The notes beneath the pieces were generated by a model, which was not told the DNA's origin, searched no databases, and saw only the letters and a list, made by a program, of their open reading frames with translations. Positions 8,883 to 17,647 of a DNA stretch of 64,000 nt are shown here, piece after piece (within the stretch, counting starts at the first letter, position 1; each line of letters opens with the position of its first letter). Made by a program: the position numbers and the translations under genes. Origin of the DNA: Pseudoruegeria sp. HB172150 (lineage in GTDB: Bacteria; Pseudomonadota; Alphaproteobacteria; Rhodobacterales; Rhodobacteraceae); assembly GCF_013184805.1 (NCBI RefSeq), contig NZ_JAATNG010000001.1, forward strand, positions 992,001-1,056,000. Reading direction: 5' to 3'.

Positions 8883-10247
8883 TCAGCCCGCTCCGAATAC
8901 TTCTCCGACAACCTGGGCCAGATCGTTCATTGGCCGCAGTGTCAGTCCAGTCCCGCCCGCCTTGCTGCGCTGCGGCACAATGGCGGTGCTGAAACCAAGT
9001 TTCACGGCCTCTTTCAACCTGTTTTCGGTCTGCCCCACGGGCCGCAAGGCACCTGATAGGCTGATTTCGCCAAAAACGACAGTATCGACAGGCAGCGCTG
9101 CATCTTCGCGTGCAGAAAGTAGCGCGGTGGCCACAGCGAGATCTGCGGCCGGATCGGCGATCTTCATTCCGCCGGCGACGTTAAGATACACGTCGAGTCC
9201 AGCGAAGGGGATGCCACACCTGGCTTCCAGGACTGCGAGGATCATCGCAAGGCGGCCACCGTCCCAGCCGACGACGGATCGCCTTGGTTGACTGTGCGGC
9301 GTGGGCGCAACCAGTGCCTGGAATTCGGTCAGGACAGGTCGCGTGCCCTCGATCCCGGCAAAGACGACGGAGCCGGGGGAAGGCTGGCCGCGCTCTGACA
9401 GAAATAAAGCGGAAGGATTGGCGACCTCCTGCAGCCCACTGCCGGTCATCTCGAACACGCCGATCTCATCCGCCGGGCCGAAGCGATTCTTGACCGCGCG
9501 GAGGATGCGGAATTGGTGGCCGCGCTCGCCTTCGAAATAGAGCACCGTGTCGACCATGTGTTCGACTACGCGAGGGCCTGCTATCTGGCCCTCCTTGGTC
9601 ACGTGACCCACCAGGATGATCGCGGTCCCGCGACGTTTGGCAAATTGCGTCAGCTCATGGGCGGCAGCACGGACCTGCGAGACGGAGCCGGGGGCACTAT
9701 CGACGTTGTCGGCCCACATCGTCTGAATCGAGTCGATGATGGCGAGGTGCGGTTTTTCCGCCTCCAGCGTCGTCAGTATGTCGCGAAGGTTGGTTTCGGC
9801 GCCGAGTTTCACCGGTGCCTGCGCTAGGCCGAGGCGCTGTGCCCGCATGCGAACCTGGGCCGAGGCTTCCTCGCCGGAGATATACAGCACGTTCAATCCG
9901 TTCGCGGCGAAGCGGGCGGTTGCCTGCAGCAGAAGCGTTGATTTGCCGATGCCGGGATCCCCGCCGACAAGGATCGCGGAGGCTGGAACCAGCCCGCCAC
10001 CGAGCACGCGGTCGAGTTCTTCGATGCCGCTCTGCGCGCGTGGCGGCGGTGTTTCCTCGGTCGCCAGATCGGACAGCGTTACGTTGGCGCCTTTGGCGCC
10101 ACCCAGCGTCTTGCCGGCGGGACCGGCGGAGGATAGCGGCGCTTCCTCGACGATGGTGTTCCATGATCCACATGCCTCGCAGCGGCCGGACCATTTCGAG
10201 TAGGCGGCGCCGCAACTGGTACAGGTGAAGGAAGGGGACTTGGCCAT
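8883..10247 (-). CDS. radA: DNA repair protein RadA
   Basis: A 454-residue RecA-like ATPase that promotes branch migration in recombinational repair. Order of elements: N-terminal zinc finger (CTSCGAAYSKW...CEACGSW), Walker A GGDPGIGKST, the RadA-specific KNRFGPADEIG motif, and a C-terminal Lon-protease-like domain (GGMKIADPAADLAVATALLSA). The ATG at 10247 starts directly before the zinc finger; the frame is open to 10550 but without homology. It lies 23 bases upstream of cvpA and is probably co-transcribed with it. Confidence 0.96.
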   Translation of the reverse strand: MAKSPSFTCTSCGAAYSKWSGRCEACGSWNTIVEEAPLSSAGPAGKTLGGAKGANVTLSDLATEETPPPRAQSGIEELDRVLGGGLVPASAILVGGDPGIGKSTLLLQATARFAANGLNVLYISGEEASAQVRMRAQRLGLAQAPVKLGAETNLRDILTTLEAEKPHLAIIDSIQTMWADNVDSAPGSVSQVRAAAHELTQFAKRRGTAIILVGHVTKEGQIAGPRVVEHMVDTVLYFEGERGHQFRILRAVKNRFGPADEIGVFEMTGSGLQEVANPSALFLSERGQPSPGSVVFAGIEGTRPVLTEFQALVAPTPHSQPRRSVVGWDGGRLAMILAVLEARCGIPFAGLDVYLNVAGGMKIADPAADLAVATALLSAREDAALPVDTVVFGEISLSGALRPVGQTENRLKEAVKLGFSTAIVPQRSKAGGTGLTLRPMNDLAQVVGEVFGAG

Positions 10248-10324
10248 GCTCGTTGTTTGACGCTTGGCGCCGCGCTTGCCAAGGGCGCCATTGCGGCAGC
10301 CCAGCGGGGCAGGTAAGGCGAGGT

Positions 10325-11458
10325 ATGTTTCAGACGCTGACATTACGCCCGCTGCGGCTGCCCGAAGGCGCGCTGGTGCGGCGGGAGAGGCCCGCGCCGG
10401 AAGCGGCAAGGGGGGCGGATTACGATGCCAAGTTTGATTTTCACACGCTCGTCTACGGTGCGGTCTGGCTACCGGACCGGAAGACGGTTCTGCTGATCTG
10501 CCCACGCCTGATGAACCTCGCGGCTGTTCTGAAAGAAGCCGTTGTCGCAAGCGCGGCGGGGCGCTTGCGTTTTGGTCGGGTGACCAGATACCGCCGGTGG
10601 CAGGCGGTCACCTGTTACGTCGATGACGATCCGGGGCCGGAACTGACAGTCACACTGCCGGACTACGCAGGCGGCGCACAGTTGAGCTTTCCGGTGATGC
10701 CTCGCGTTGATGCTTTCACGAATTTGCGGTGTCTGCTGACCAAGTCGAAGGATAATCAACTGGACTGGATCGGCGACTGGGCTCAGCACCATGTGAGGAT
10801 GCAGGGTACAGAGGCTATCGTTCTGTTTGACAATGGCTCCACCCGCTATGCGCCCGATGATGTGACAGACCGGCTCGCATCCGTGCCGGGACTGAAGGCG
10901 GCGCTGGTGATCTCTGCCGACCTGCCATTCGGCCCCACCGCGACGAAATCTCCCCGGAATGTCGCGCGGTATTTCCAGTCCGCAACGCTTAACTTGGCAA
11001 AACACTGGGTGCTGCGACGCGCGGCAGCCGTCGCGGTGAACGACATTGACGAGCTATTTGTCTCGCAGGACGACCGCACCATCTACGACGCGGCGGCGGA
11101 AAGCTGGTTCGGCTATGCGACAGCACAGGGCAATTGGCGTGCTGCACCGCATGGGGAAGGGCCCACCAGTCACGGTGATCACGTGCTGGCTTGGCAGCCG
11201 GAGAGGACCTGCAAGGAAAAGTGGGCGGTAATTCCAGGTGGCCGACTGGGCAGAATAAGCTGGGACGTACACGGGATCGGACGATACCAATTCAACCGCC
11301 TGGCAATGGTACGGGATGTTCGGTTCTTGCATTGCGAGCACATCTCGACCGACTGGAAGCGGCCGCGCGCCGAAGCAGGTGACCGGCTTGGCGCACAGTG
11401 GGACGCGGCAACTGCAGAGTTGCTTACCCGATCAGGGCTTCGGCAGGCTGACGCTTGA
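10325..11458 (+). CDS. Glycosyltransferase-like protein (family 2/92 type)
   Basis: A 377-residue protein with a central block typical of GT92/DUF23-like enzymes: NQLDWIGDWAQHHVRMQGTE followed by IVLFDNGSTRY, and later a metal-binding DxD-like motif in AVNDIDELFV. The C-terminal WDVHGIGRYQFNRLAMVRDVRFLHCEHI resembles the acceptor half. There is no membrane segment. The chosen ATG follows AAGGCGAGG; the frame is open to 10253. It is transcribed against its neighbours, divergent from radA and tail-overlapping the PqiA-like gene by 35 bases, so it looks like a solitary insertion in a conserved block. Donor and acceptor are unknown. Confidence 0.7.
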   Translation: MFQTLTLRPLRLPEGALVRRERPAPEAARGADYDAKFDFHTLVYGAVWLPDRKTVLLICPRLMNLAAVLKEAVVASAAGRLRFGRVTRYRRWQAVTCYVDDDPGPELTVTLPDYAGGAQLSFPVMPRVDAFTNLRCLLTKSKDNQLDWIGDWAQHHVRMQGTEAIVLFDNGSTRYAPDDVTDRLASVPGLKAALVISADLPFGPTATKSPRNVARYFQSATLNLAKHWVLRRAAAVAVNDIDELFVSQDDRTIYDAAAESWFGYATAQGNWRAAPHGEGPTSHGDHVLAWQPERTCKEKWAVIPGGRLGRISWDVHGIGRYQFNRLAMVRDVRFLHCEHISTDWKRPRAEAGDRLGAQWDAATAELLTRSGLRQADA

Positions 11459-11885
11459 CCGACCGCTCGGTCAGGAAGCCGATAAGCAGCGAGGCAAGGA
11501 TGCAGCCGGTGAACAGGTAAAGGCCCCAAGCCGTCTCTACCGTCGCCAGCCCGATCCCCTTTACGAGAACGATGTAGAGCGCGATCAGGAATATGTCGGC
11601 CATGGCCAGCTTGCCTAGGATGTGCAGCGCGGGCAGCAATTTCGGTGATCCCAGATCGAAATGCACCAGCGCGAGGCCGATGGTCTTCAGATAGGGCGCG
11701 AAAAGTGCGAATGCTGTGACCAGTAAGGCAAGGAAGACGTCCGTATCCCAAAGTGCCTGCAGGCCGGAGATAACCGAGATCTCTGACAATCCGAATAGCG
11801 GCAATAGCCCGGCGCGCATCAGCGGCGCGAACCAGGCGATTGGAAACAGGATCAGCAGGATCAGGTTGGCGAGTTTCAGCGTCAT
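11424..11885 (-). CDS. pqiA: Paraquat-inducible protein A (PqiA-like)
   Basis: A 153-residue inner-membrane protein with four hydrophobic helices covering most of its length. HILGKLAMADIFLIALYIVLVKG is the hallmark of the PqiA domain. It has one PqiA half rather than the two of E. coli PqiA and lacks the N-terminal zinc-ribbon. PqiA proteins act with MCE-domain proteins in lipid transport across the envelope; mlaF and mlaE lie a few genes away. The ATG at 11885 fits the first helix; 11897 is an alternative. It overlaps the convergent glycosyltransferase by 35 bases. Confidence 0.82.
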   Translation of the reverse strand: MTLKLANLILLILFPIAWFAPLMRAGLLPLFGLSEISVISGLQALWDTDVFLALLVTAFALFAPYLKTIGLALVHFDLGSPKLLPALHILGKLAMADIFLIALYIVLVKGIGLATVETAWGLYLFTGCILASLLIGFLTERSVKRQPAEALIG

Positions 11886-11976
11886 GGCTGGCCCCATGTA
11901 GGATCAGTTGAGAGGTTTCGGAATAGGTCAGCCGCCGAAATCGCTCGCGGGTTTGCGCTGGGTCCGGAATAGTGGA

Positions 11977-12015
11977 CCTGTGGCCGAGCGCCGCACCGTG
12001 AGATGCGGCCACAGG
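11977..12015. repeat. Strong inverted repeat in the pqiA-FHA spacer
   Basis: CCTGTGGCCG and CGGCCACAGG make a perfect 10-bp stem around 19 bases. The loop side can also form a nested alternative (GCCGCA/TGCGGC). It lies about 90 bases upstream of the PqiA start and 125 upstream of the FHA start. No T-run follows on either side, so it is not a standard terminator. Confidence 0.5.
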
Positions 12016-12141
12016 ACACATGCCCAAAATAGGCCCGTTTTCTGCCAGTATTTTTTCCGAAGCCACGCTTATCATCTCAAAGATGCATATTGGCCGTTGT
12101 TGGCAATCAGAGGTGTGACGCAAATCGCGTAGAGGTAAGTA

Positions 12142-12600
12142 ATGGGTGACGTGCACGATGTGGGCGGACAGGGGCAGGCGCGCCCTCAGACCGGCAGGAC
12201 GAAAACGCGGCTCCTTTCTCCGAGGGTAGCACGCACCTATTCACAGGACGATCGGCCGGTTGAAAAGCCTCGTAACAGCGCAGCGCCGCAGCTAGGCGGT
12301 CGCCTTGTCGTCATGTCCGGACCGGACAAGGGGCAGGTGTTTGATCTGGCCTTCGGGATATTCACTATTGGCCGCGGCGAGACGCAGGACATCCGGATTG
12401 CAGGCGACGACACCGTCTCGCGCAAGAATCATGCAATCATGGCTTATATCGACGAAGTGCGGCGGTTCGCGTTCTTCGATGGCGGCAAGGCCAATCCGAT
12501 TTGGGTCAACGACAAGGTCGTGCCGGAACTGGCCTTCCTGGAAAGCGGTGACATGATCCGCGTGGGCGAGACAGAGATGCGGTTTACCGAGTTCTCCTGA
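12142..12600 (+). CDS. FHA-domain protein
   Basis: A 152-residue protein. Residues 1-50 are low-complexity, basic and probably disordered. Residues about 53-150 are a forkhead-associated domain, with GIFTIGRGETQDIRI, DDTVSRKNHAIM (the Ser and His of the phosphothreonine pocket) and a final strand VGETEMRFTEF. FHA domains bind phosphothreonine peptides. GAGGTAAGT gives a ribosome site for the ATG. It ends 12 bases from the convergent histidine kinase gene. No Ser/Thr kinase gene is nearby, so its partner is unknown. Confidence 0.85.
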   Translation: MGDVHDVGGQGQARPQTGRTKTRLLSPRVARTYSQDDRPVEKPRNSAAPQLGGRLVVMSGPDKGQVFDLAFGIFTIGRGETQDIRIAGDDTVSRKNHAIMAYIDEVRRFAFFDGGKANPIWVNDKVVPELAFLESGDMIRVGETEMRFTEFS

Positions 12601-12612
12601 GTTTCGGTTCGA

Positions 12613-13761
12613 TTACTCGGCGGCGCGAAGTTCGTGCTGCAGGAGAAACGGCGCGTCTGCTTCCAGCACCATGGACAGACCTTCAGGCGCATAGAGCAAG
12701 GTAAGTGTTCCTCCAAAGGAGGCCGGCAACGACTGAGTGATGATGCGGCTGCCGAATCCCTGCTGGGTCGGCTCCTTCACCTCGGGCCCGCCGGTTTCTG
12801 TCCAGCTCAGGCGGAAATGCGGTTGCTCGCCGGGGCTTTCGTTCAAGCCCCATTCCACGACAACTTTTCCGGTATGGGTGCTGAGAGCACCGTATTTGAC
12901 CGAGTTCGTCGCTAGTTCGTGCAGCGCCAGGCTGAGTGTGGTTACCTGCTCGCGGCCGATCTCAAGCGGATCGCCGCGAAGCTCGATCCTCCCGACGCCT
13001 TCAAGAAACGGCTGCAAGGACCGTTGCGCCACTATATCCAGCGAGCCATTGGCGAAATCGGTCTCCATCAGGATGTCCTGCGCTTCAACCAGGGCATTGA
13101 TGCGGGCCTGCAACGCCGCTTTGATATCCTCGACCGACCCGCCGCTGCGGAAGGACTGATTGACCACAATGGAGATCAGCGCGTACGCATTGCGCGAGCG
13201 GTGGATCAGTTCGCGGTTGCGAAGATCGGCCATGCGCTCTGCCTTCACCTTGCCGGTGGTTTCCATCACGGTATCAAGCATACCGCGCACCACGCCGTGC
13301 TCGTCCCGGATCGGGCTGTAGCAGAAAGTAAAGTACGCGGGTTCGAGCTTGCCGGAACGGTTCGTCTCGATGACGAAGTCTTCGACAAAGGTCGACTCGC
13401 CTGCGAGAGCACGCGCGGCGATTGGGCGGATCGTCTCGGCGGTTTCGGCCCAGACTTCCAGGAAAGGCTTACCCAGGCAAGGGTGCTTGTTGCCGAGGAT
13501 CGGCACGAAGGCATCGTTGTAGATCATGATCAGATCGTCACCCCAACAAAGGCACTTGGGGAAGGTCGAGTTGACCATTGTACTGACGGCGATCTTCAGG
13601 ACAGGCGGCCAATCCTGGATGGGGCCGAGAGACGTTGAGATCCAGTCATGTTCGGCAATAAAGGCACTGGCGGTGCCTCCGCCACGGAGAAAGGCTGTCT
13701 CGGGGGGGAGTGGTCTGTTCAATCGATAATCCCGTAACGCGTAACCTGTCGATTTTCGCAT
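12613..13761 (-). CDS. PAS-containing HWE-type sensor histidine kinase
   Basis: A 382-residue soluble sensor kinase. The N-terminal part (about residues 40-170) is a PAS domain (GDDLIMIYNDAFVPILG...). The kinase core is of the HWE family: phospho-acceptor His in HRSRNAYALI, the N box HELATNSVKYGALS, the WTETGGP block that gives the family its W-x-E, and FGSRII in place of a normal G box. No membrane segment and no adjacent response regulator, so it is an orphan. HWE kinases often act in light or general-stress signalling in alphaproteobacteria. The ATG at 13761 is preferred over a TTG at 13815 that lacks a ribosome site. Confidence 0.88.
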   Translation of the reverse strand: MRKSTGYALRDYRLNRPLPPETAFLRGGGTASAFIAEHDWISTSLGPIQDWPPVLKIAVSTMVNSTFPKCLCWGDDLIMIYNDAFVPILGNKHPCLGKPFLEVWAETAETIRPIAARALAGESTFVEDFVIETNRSGKLEPAYFTFCYSPIRDEHGVVRGMLDTVMETTGKVKAERMADLRNRELIHRSRNAYALISIVVNQSFRSGGSVEDIKAALQARINALVEAQDILMETDFANGSLDIVAQRSLQPFLEGVGRIELRGDPLEIGREQVTTLSLALHELATNSVKYGALSTHTGKVVVEWGLNESPGEQPHFRLSWTETGGPEVKEPTQQGFGSRIITQSLPASFGGTLTLLYAPEGLSMVLEADAPFLLQHELRAAE

Positions 13762-13863
13762 CGCATAGGCGCCCCGCCAAGCGCGAAGTTGGTGAAATGC
13801 GGCGGATATACTCAAAAAACAATTGTGGCGACGTTTGCGGGATAGGTCGTTCGCCGATTGGTC

Positions 13864-13878
13864 GAGAAATCATTTCTC
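13864..13878. promoter_or_regulatory. Perfect palindrome upstream of the HWE kinase gene
   Basis: GAGAAAT-C-ATTTCTC is a perfect 7-1-7 dyad about 100 bases before the kinase ATG and about 100 bases after the mlaF stop. Its AT-rich setting and position suit an operator; the binding protein is unknown. Confidence 0.35.
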
Positions 13879-13975
13879 AACAAGCACCATCAGTATGCGG
13901 TGAAACGAAGGGTATGGAAAGAATTATTATGGTCCGCTTCCACGCGCCGGTCATTGGGAAACAAACAGCTCCAAG

Positions 13976-14734
13976 CTAGCGTACCGCTTCGATAGGCCCT
14001 TCGGCGGAGCCGTTAATGAACTGGCGAAGGTAGGGATCCGACGCATCGTCCATTTCGCTTACCGGCCCGGTCCAGTGGATCACGCCACCGTGCAGCATCG
14101 CGACATTGTCGGCGATTGCACGGACCGAGGACATGTCGTGGGTGATGGTCATGGCGGTCGCGCCCATTTCCACCACGATCTCGCGGATCAGTTCGTTGAT
14201 GACGCCGGCCATGATCGGATCGAGGCCAGTCGTGGGTTCGTCGAAAAAGATGATCTCGGGTTCCGCGGCGATGGCACGGGCGAGGCCGACGCGTTTCTGC
14301 ATGCCACCGGAGAGTTCTGCGGGGAACATATCCGCTGTCTCTGGTTTAAGCCCGACGCGACGCAGCTTCTCTACAGCGATCGCGCGCGCTTCTTCTTTCG
14401 GTTTTTTCAGCGAACCGCGCAGCAGGCGGAAGGCGACGTTCTGCCAGACCGTCAGCGAGTCGAACAGCGCGCCTCCCTGGAACAGCATGCCGAAGCGGGC
14501 GAGGAAGGCGTCGCGCTCGGCGTTGGAGCGGTTGCTGGCGACATCCTGGCCTTCGAGAAGAACTTGCCCGCTGTCCGGCGTCACAAGGCCCAGCACGCAT
14601 TTCAGCGTCACGGACTTGCCGGTGCCGGAGCCGCCGATGATGACCATCGATGTGCCTTTGTCGATCTTCAGGTCGACACCCTGAAGGACCTTGTTGGAAC
14701 CGAAGGCTTTGTGGACGTCGCGCAACTCGATCAT
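13976..14734 (-). CDS. mlaF: ABC transporter ATPase MlaF
   Basis: A 252-residue ABC ATPase of the phospholipid/toluene-tolerance type. Walker A is GGSGTGKSVT, followed by the Mla-type LFQGGALFDSLTVWQNVAF, signature LSGGMQKRVGLARA and Walker B IIFFDEPTTGLDP with the switch His in THDMSS. It energises lipid transport between inner and outer membranes with the permease MlaE, whose stop it overlaps by four bases. The usual partners MlaD (MCE), MlaC and MlaB are not next to it. Confidence 0.93.
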   Translation of the reverse strand: MIELRDVHKAFGSNKVLQGVDLKIDKGTSMVIIGGSGTGKSVTLKCVLGLVTPDSGQVLLEGQDVASNRSNAERDAFLARFGMLFQGGALFDSLTVWQNVAFRLLRGSLKKPKEEARAIAVEKLRRVGLKPETADMFPAELSGGMQKRVGLARAIAAEPEIIFFDEPTTGLDPIMAGVINELIREIVVEMGATAMTITHDMSSVRAIADNVAMLHGGVIHWTGPVSEMDDASDPYLRQFINGSAEGPIEAVR

Positions 14735-15513
14735 TCGGTGAAGAAGACCCCCGTCAGTATGAAGTTCGAGGCGAGGATCAGGATCGAGGCGGAGACGACG
14801 GCGTTGGTGGTCGCACGGCCGACGCCCTGGGCGCCGCGGCCCGACGCCATACCGTGAAAACAGCCCATCAGTGCGACGATGAAGCCGAACACGGCCGCCT
14901 TCACCAAGCCGGAGATGATGTCGGAGGGTTCCAGGAACTCGACGGTGTTGCGGATATAGGTTGCGCCGTTGAAATCCAGCCGCAGAACCGAGACGAGGTA
15001 GCCGCCGAGGATACCGATCACGTTGCCCACCGCCGCCAGCAGCGGAAGGGCGATGGTCGCGGCGACCACGCGTGGGACAGTCAGATATTTCATCGGGTTG
15101 GTCGACAGCGTAACCAGTGCGTCGATCTGCTCTGTCACCTTCATGGTGCCGATCTCTGCGGCTATGGCGGAAGAGACGCGGCCTGCCACCATCAGGCCGG
15201 TGAGGACCGGTCCCAGTTCGCGCACGATGCCGATGGCGACAATCTGCGGTACCACGGCCTCGACATTGAAGCGCGCGCCACCGGCGTAGATCTGCAGCGC
15301 AAGCGCGCCGCCGGTAAACAGCGTCGTCAGGCCGACGACCGGCAGGCTGAAATAGCCGATCACCATCAATTGGTTGAGGAATTCGCGGAAATAGAAGGGC
15401 GGCCGTACCAGGTGGCTGAGCGTCGCGCCCGTGTAGAGTGTCACGCGCCCTATCGCGGCGAGCAGGGCCAGCGTGGAGCGGCCGACGGCTGCGACGGGCG
15501 AAAGCGGGTTCAT
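14731..15513 (-). CDS. mlaE: ABC transporter permease MlaE
   Basis: A 260-residue permease of the MlaE family with about five to six membrane helices. Hallmarks are the [12 protein letters not shown] coupling helix, [33 protein letters not shown] (written LTGLMVAGR... in this protein) and a C-terminal [17 protein letters not shown]. It forms the membrane core of the lipid transporter with MlaF. It overlaps both alr (upstream) and mlaF (downstream) by four bases, so alr-mlaE-mlaF form a translationally coupled operon. Confidence 0.93.
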   Translation of the reverse strand: MNPLSPVAAVGRSTLALLAAIGRVTLYTGATLSHLVRPPFYFREFLNQLMVIGYFSLPVVGLTTLFTGGALALQIYAGGARFNVEAVVPQIVAIGIVRELGPVLTGLMVAGRVSSAIAAEIGTMKVTEQIDALVTLSTNPMKYLTVPRVVAATIALPLLAAVGNVIGILGGYLVSVLRLDFNGATYIRNTVEFLEPSDIISGLVKAAVFGFIVALMGCFHGMASGRGAQGVGRATTNAVVSASILILASNFILTGVFFTE

Positions 15514-16559
15514 GTGGTCACGCCAGTGTAGCGCCGGGTGTAGCGGGGGCCGAGCGAGGTCAGGATCTCGTAGCCGATGGTGCCGGCGGCGTCGGCGAGG
15601 TCGTCGATGGTCTGCATCGTCGACATCAGGTCCAGCGCCTGCGGATCCGAGTCGAGATCGGTGACGTCGACGGTGATCAGGTCCATCGAGACGCGACCGA
15701 CGACTGGACAGGCCTGGCTGCCGTGGAACATCTGGGTCCTGCCGGAGAGCGCGCGATGAATGCCGTCTGCATATCCGGCGGCCACGGTGGCGAGGCGCGT
15801 TGGGCGCTGCGCCGTGAAGGTGTTGGAATAGCCAACGGTTTCGCCCGCTTCCAGGTCGCGAAGCTGGATCACTGGCAATGACAGACGGACAACGGCGGCG
15901 GCATCCTCGAATGGCCGGCCGCCATAAAGGCCGATGCCGGGGCGGGTCATGCTGAAGTGGTAATCCGAGCCGAGCAAGGTGCCGCCAGTAGCCGAAAGCG
16001 ATAACGGCACGCCAAGGCCTTGTGTCATCTCACGGAAGACGCGGAGTTGCTGCGCGTTCATGTCGTGCTCCGGCTCATCGGCACAGGCGAGGTGGCTCAT
16101 CACCAGGTGCGGGCCCTGCTTCATCACGAGATCGCGGACGGCGGCCCATTCGGCGGGCTCCAGCCCCAGCCGGTTCATGCCACTGTCGAGCTGAATGCCG
16201 AAGGGCGCGCCCGGCAGCGCCTCGAAATGGCGCGTGAGCTGCTCGATGGAGTTCAGAAGCGGGATCAGCCCCAGGTCGCCGATCATGTCGGTGTCGCCCG
16301 GCATGTGCCCGCCATAGACGAAGATCCGGGGCGATGGCCCCAATGCTTCACGCAGGCCGGCGCCTTCCTCGGCGACGGCGACGAAAAAAGTCCGCGCGCC
16401 CGCCGCGTGCAATGCCCGGGCGACAGGGCCTACGCCCAGCCCGTAGGCATCCGCCTTGATCGTAGCGGCGGTTTCCACGGTCGCCGCGGAACGCGCGTCG
16501 AGCGCGCGCCAGTTCTCGGCGATGGCTTGCAGGTCGATGGTCAGGCGTCCGGTGCTCAT
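15510..16559 (-). CDS. alr: Alanine racemase
   Basis: A 349-residue PLP enzyme that makes D-alanine for peptidoglycan. The PLP lysine lies in IKADAYGLG near residue 35. MNRLGL and [12 protein letters not shown] mark the barrel, and [16 protein letters not shown] is the conserved C-terminal domain motif. The ATG at 16559 fits other racemases; an upstream ATG at 16595 adds 12 unmatched residues. It starts the alr-mlaE-mlaF run and is close to dnaB, a common dnaB-alr neighbourhood. Confidence 0.95.
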   Translation of the reverse strand: MSTGRLTIDLQAIAENWRALDARSAATVETAATIKADAYGLGVGPVARALHAAGARTFFVAVAEEGAGLREALGPSPRIFVYGGHMPGDTDMIGDLGLIPLLNSIEQLTRHFEALPGAPFGIQLDSGMNRLGLEPAEWAAVRDLVMKQGPHLVMSHLACADEPEHDMNAQQLRVFREMTQGLGVPLSLSATGGTLLGSDYHFSMTRPGIGLYGGRPFEDAAAVVRLSLPVIQLRDLEAGETVGYSNTFTAQRPTRLATVAAGYADGIHRALSGRTQMFHGSQACPVVGRVSMDLITVDVTDLDSDPQALDLMSTMQTIDDLADAAGTIGYEILTSLGPRYTRRYTGVTT

Positions 16560-16636
16560 GCGCGCCGTTTTGCCGGGCAGGGGCGGCAGGTGCAAGGGGC
16601 CGTAGCTGGGCCGTTTTCTTGCAGCCGTACACTGGT

Positions 16637-16651
16637 GCGAGGAAACCTCGC
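16637..16651. terminator. Small hairpin after the DUF1194 gene
   Basis: GCGAGG-AAA-CCTCGC is a perfect 6-bp stem with a three-base loop, just beyond the DUF1194 stop on the minus strand. There is no clear T-run, so termination is only suggested by position. Confidence 0.35.
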
Positions 16652-16672
16652 GTGGTGAAGGCAGGTTGGACC

Positions 16673-17470
16673 TCAGGGCATCCAGGTGTCGTTGCGGCGC
16701 TGCCAGATTTTCTCACCGATCTGGCAATCGGCTTTCTTTATCGGAGCAAACTGCACCGGGACGTGTTTCGGCTCGTCCAAGTCGCGCCAGACCATTTCCA
16801 GGACCAGTTTGCGCTTAACCGCACCGGCAAAATCGTCCCAGCGGGTCACAGGGATGACAAAGGCGCCTGGACCGCCGATCACGCAGTCGCGGTAATAAAG
16901 GTCGAGATCGTCCAAATGCCACTGCGTCCCCATCCCCTCGCGCGTCATCAGGGGGAGACCGTTGATGGTGATGCCCTTGGCGAGCACCGAATCGCGTGCG
17001 GGCTCGACCAGCTCGCCCTGGTTGTTCGGGCCATCGCCGGAAACGTCGATCACCCGGCGCAGCCCGTCGTAGATGTTGTCTTCCAGACTGTCGCCGGCAT
17101 AGAGCAGCGCGCTGGAGATCGAGGTGCGACGCAGGGTCGGGGTGAATTCGTTGGTCAGCGTGTTGCCAAACGCGGCCAGATCCTCCTGCGTTTCCAGCAG
17201 GCGCCAGTCGACGATCACCCGTTGGCTGCCCCACCCGGCCCATTCGACATAGGCCATTGCGACCTTCTGCAGCAGACCCGATTGCATGGCCGTGAACACT
17301 TCTGGCGAATTCAGCGCCTCGGCATAGCCGCGCCGCTGGATCTCCAGTTCGTTCGGGGTCATTGAGCGGGAAACATCGACCATCAGGATCAGTTCCAGGT
17401 CGACTTCGATGCCGTCGGCATGGGCAGGCACACCAATCATGCTGAGCAGAAGAGCAAAAATCCGGCGCAT
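16673..17470 (-). CDS. DUF1194 secreted VWA-like protein
   Basis: A 265-residue exported protein. The ATG at 17470 opens a signal peptide ([20 protein letters not shown], cleavage probably after AHA). The mature part has a von Willebrand A-like MIDAS signature, [11 protein letters not shown], and a second metal block [13 protein letters not shown] typical of DUF1194. C-terminal Cys residues may pair in the periplasm. Function is unknown. It lies between alr and dnaB on the same strand, with about 180 bases to dnaB. Confidence 0.88.
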   Translation of the reverse strand: MRRIFALLLSMIGVPAHADGIEVDLELILMVDVSRSMTPNELEIQRRGYAEALNSPEVFTAMQSGLLQKVAMAYVEWAGWGSQRVIVDWRLLETQEDLAAFGNTLTNEFTPTLRRTSISSALLYAGDSLEDNIYDGLRRVIDVSGDGPNNQGELVEPARDSVLAKGITINGLPLMTREGMGTQWHLDDLDLYYRDCVIGGPGAFVIPVTRWDDFAGAVKRKLVLEMVWRDLDEPKHVPVQFAPIKKADCQIGEKIWQRRNDTWMP

Positions 17471-17647
17471 AACCCATTGAGGCGCCGGGAACGATTCCTG
17501 TCCAATCACATGTCGGGGAAGTGACCTAGTTTGACGAACAGTCGCCCCACGCGCCTATTTCACCGGCGGTGAGGAGATGAAATTGCGATAGTTCAGTCTG
17601 TAGTGCCTTCTGAACGCCGAATCCTACTTTTGACGATCTCGCAAGGA

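Noticed and set aside
15473-16658. Long open frames on the plus strand opposite alr and mlaE
   Set aside because: These are composition shadows of GC-rich genes; they have Arg/Gly/Ala-rich products without domains and lie opposite well-supported genes.
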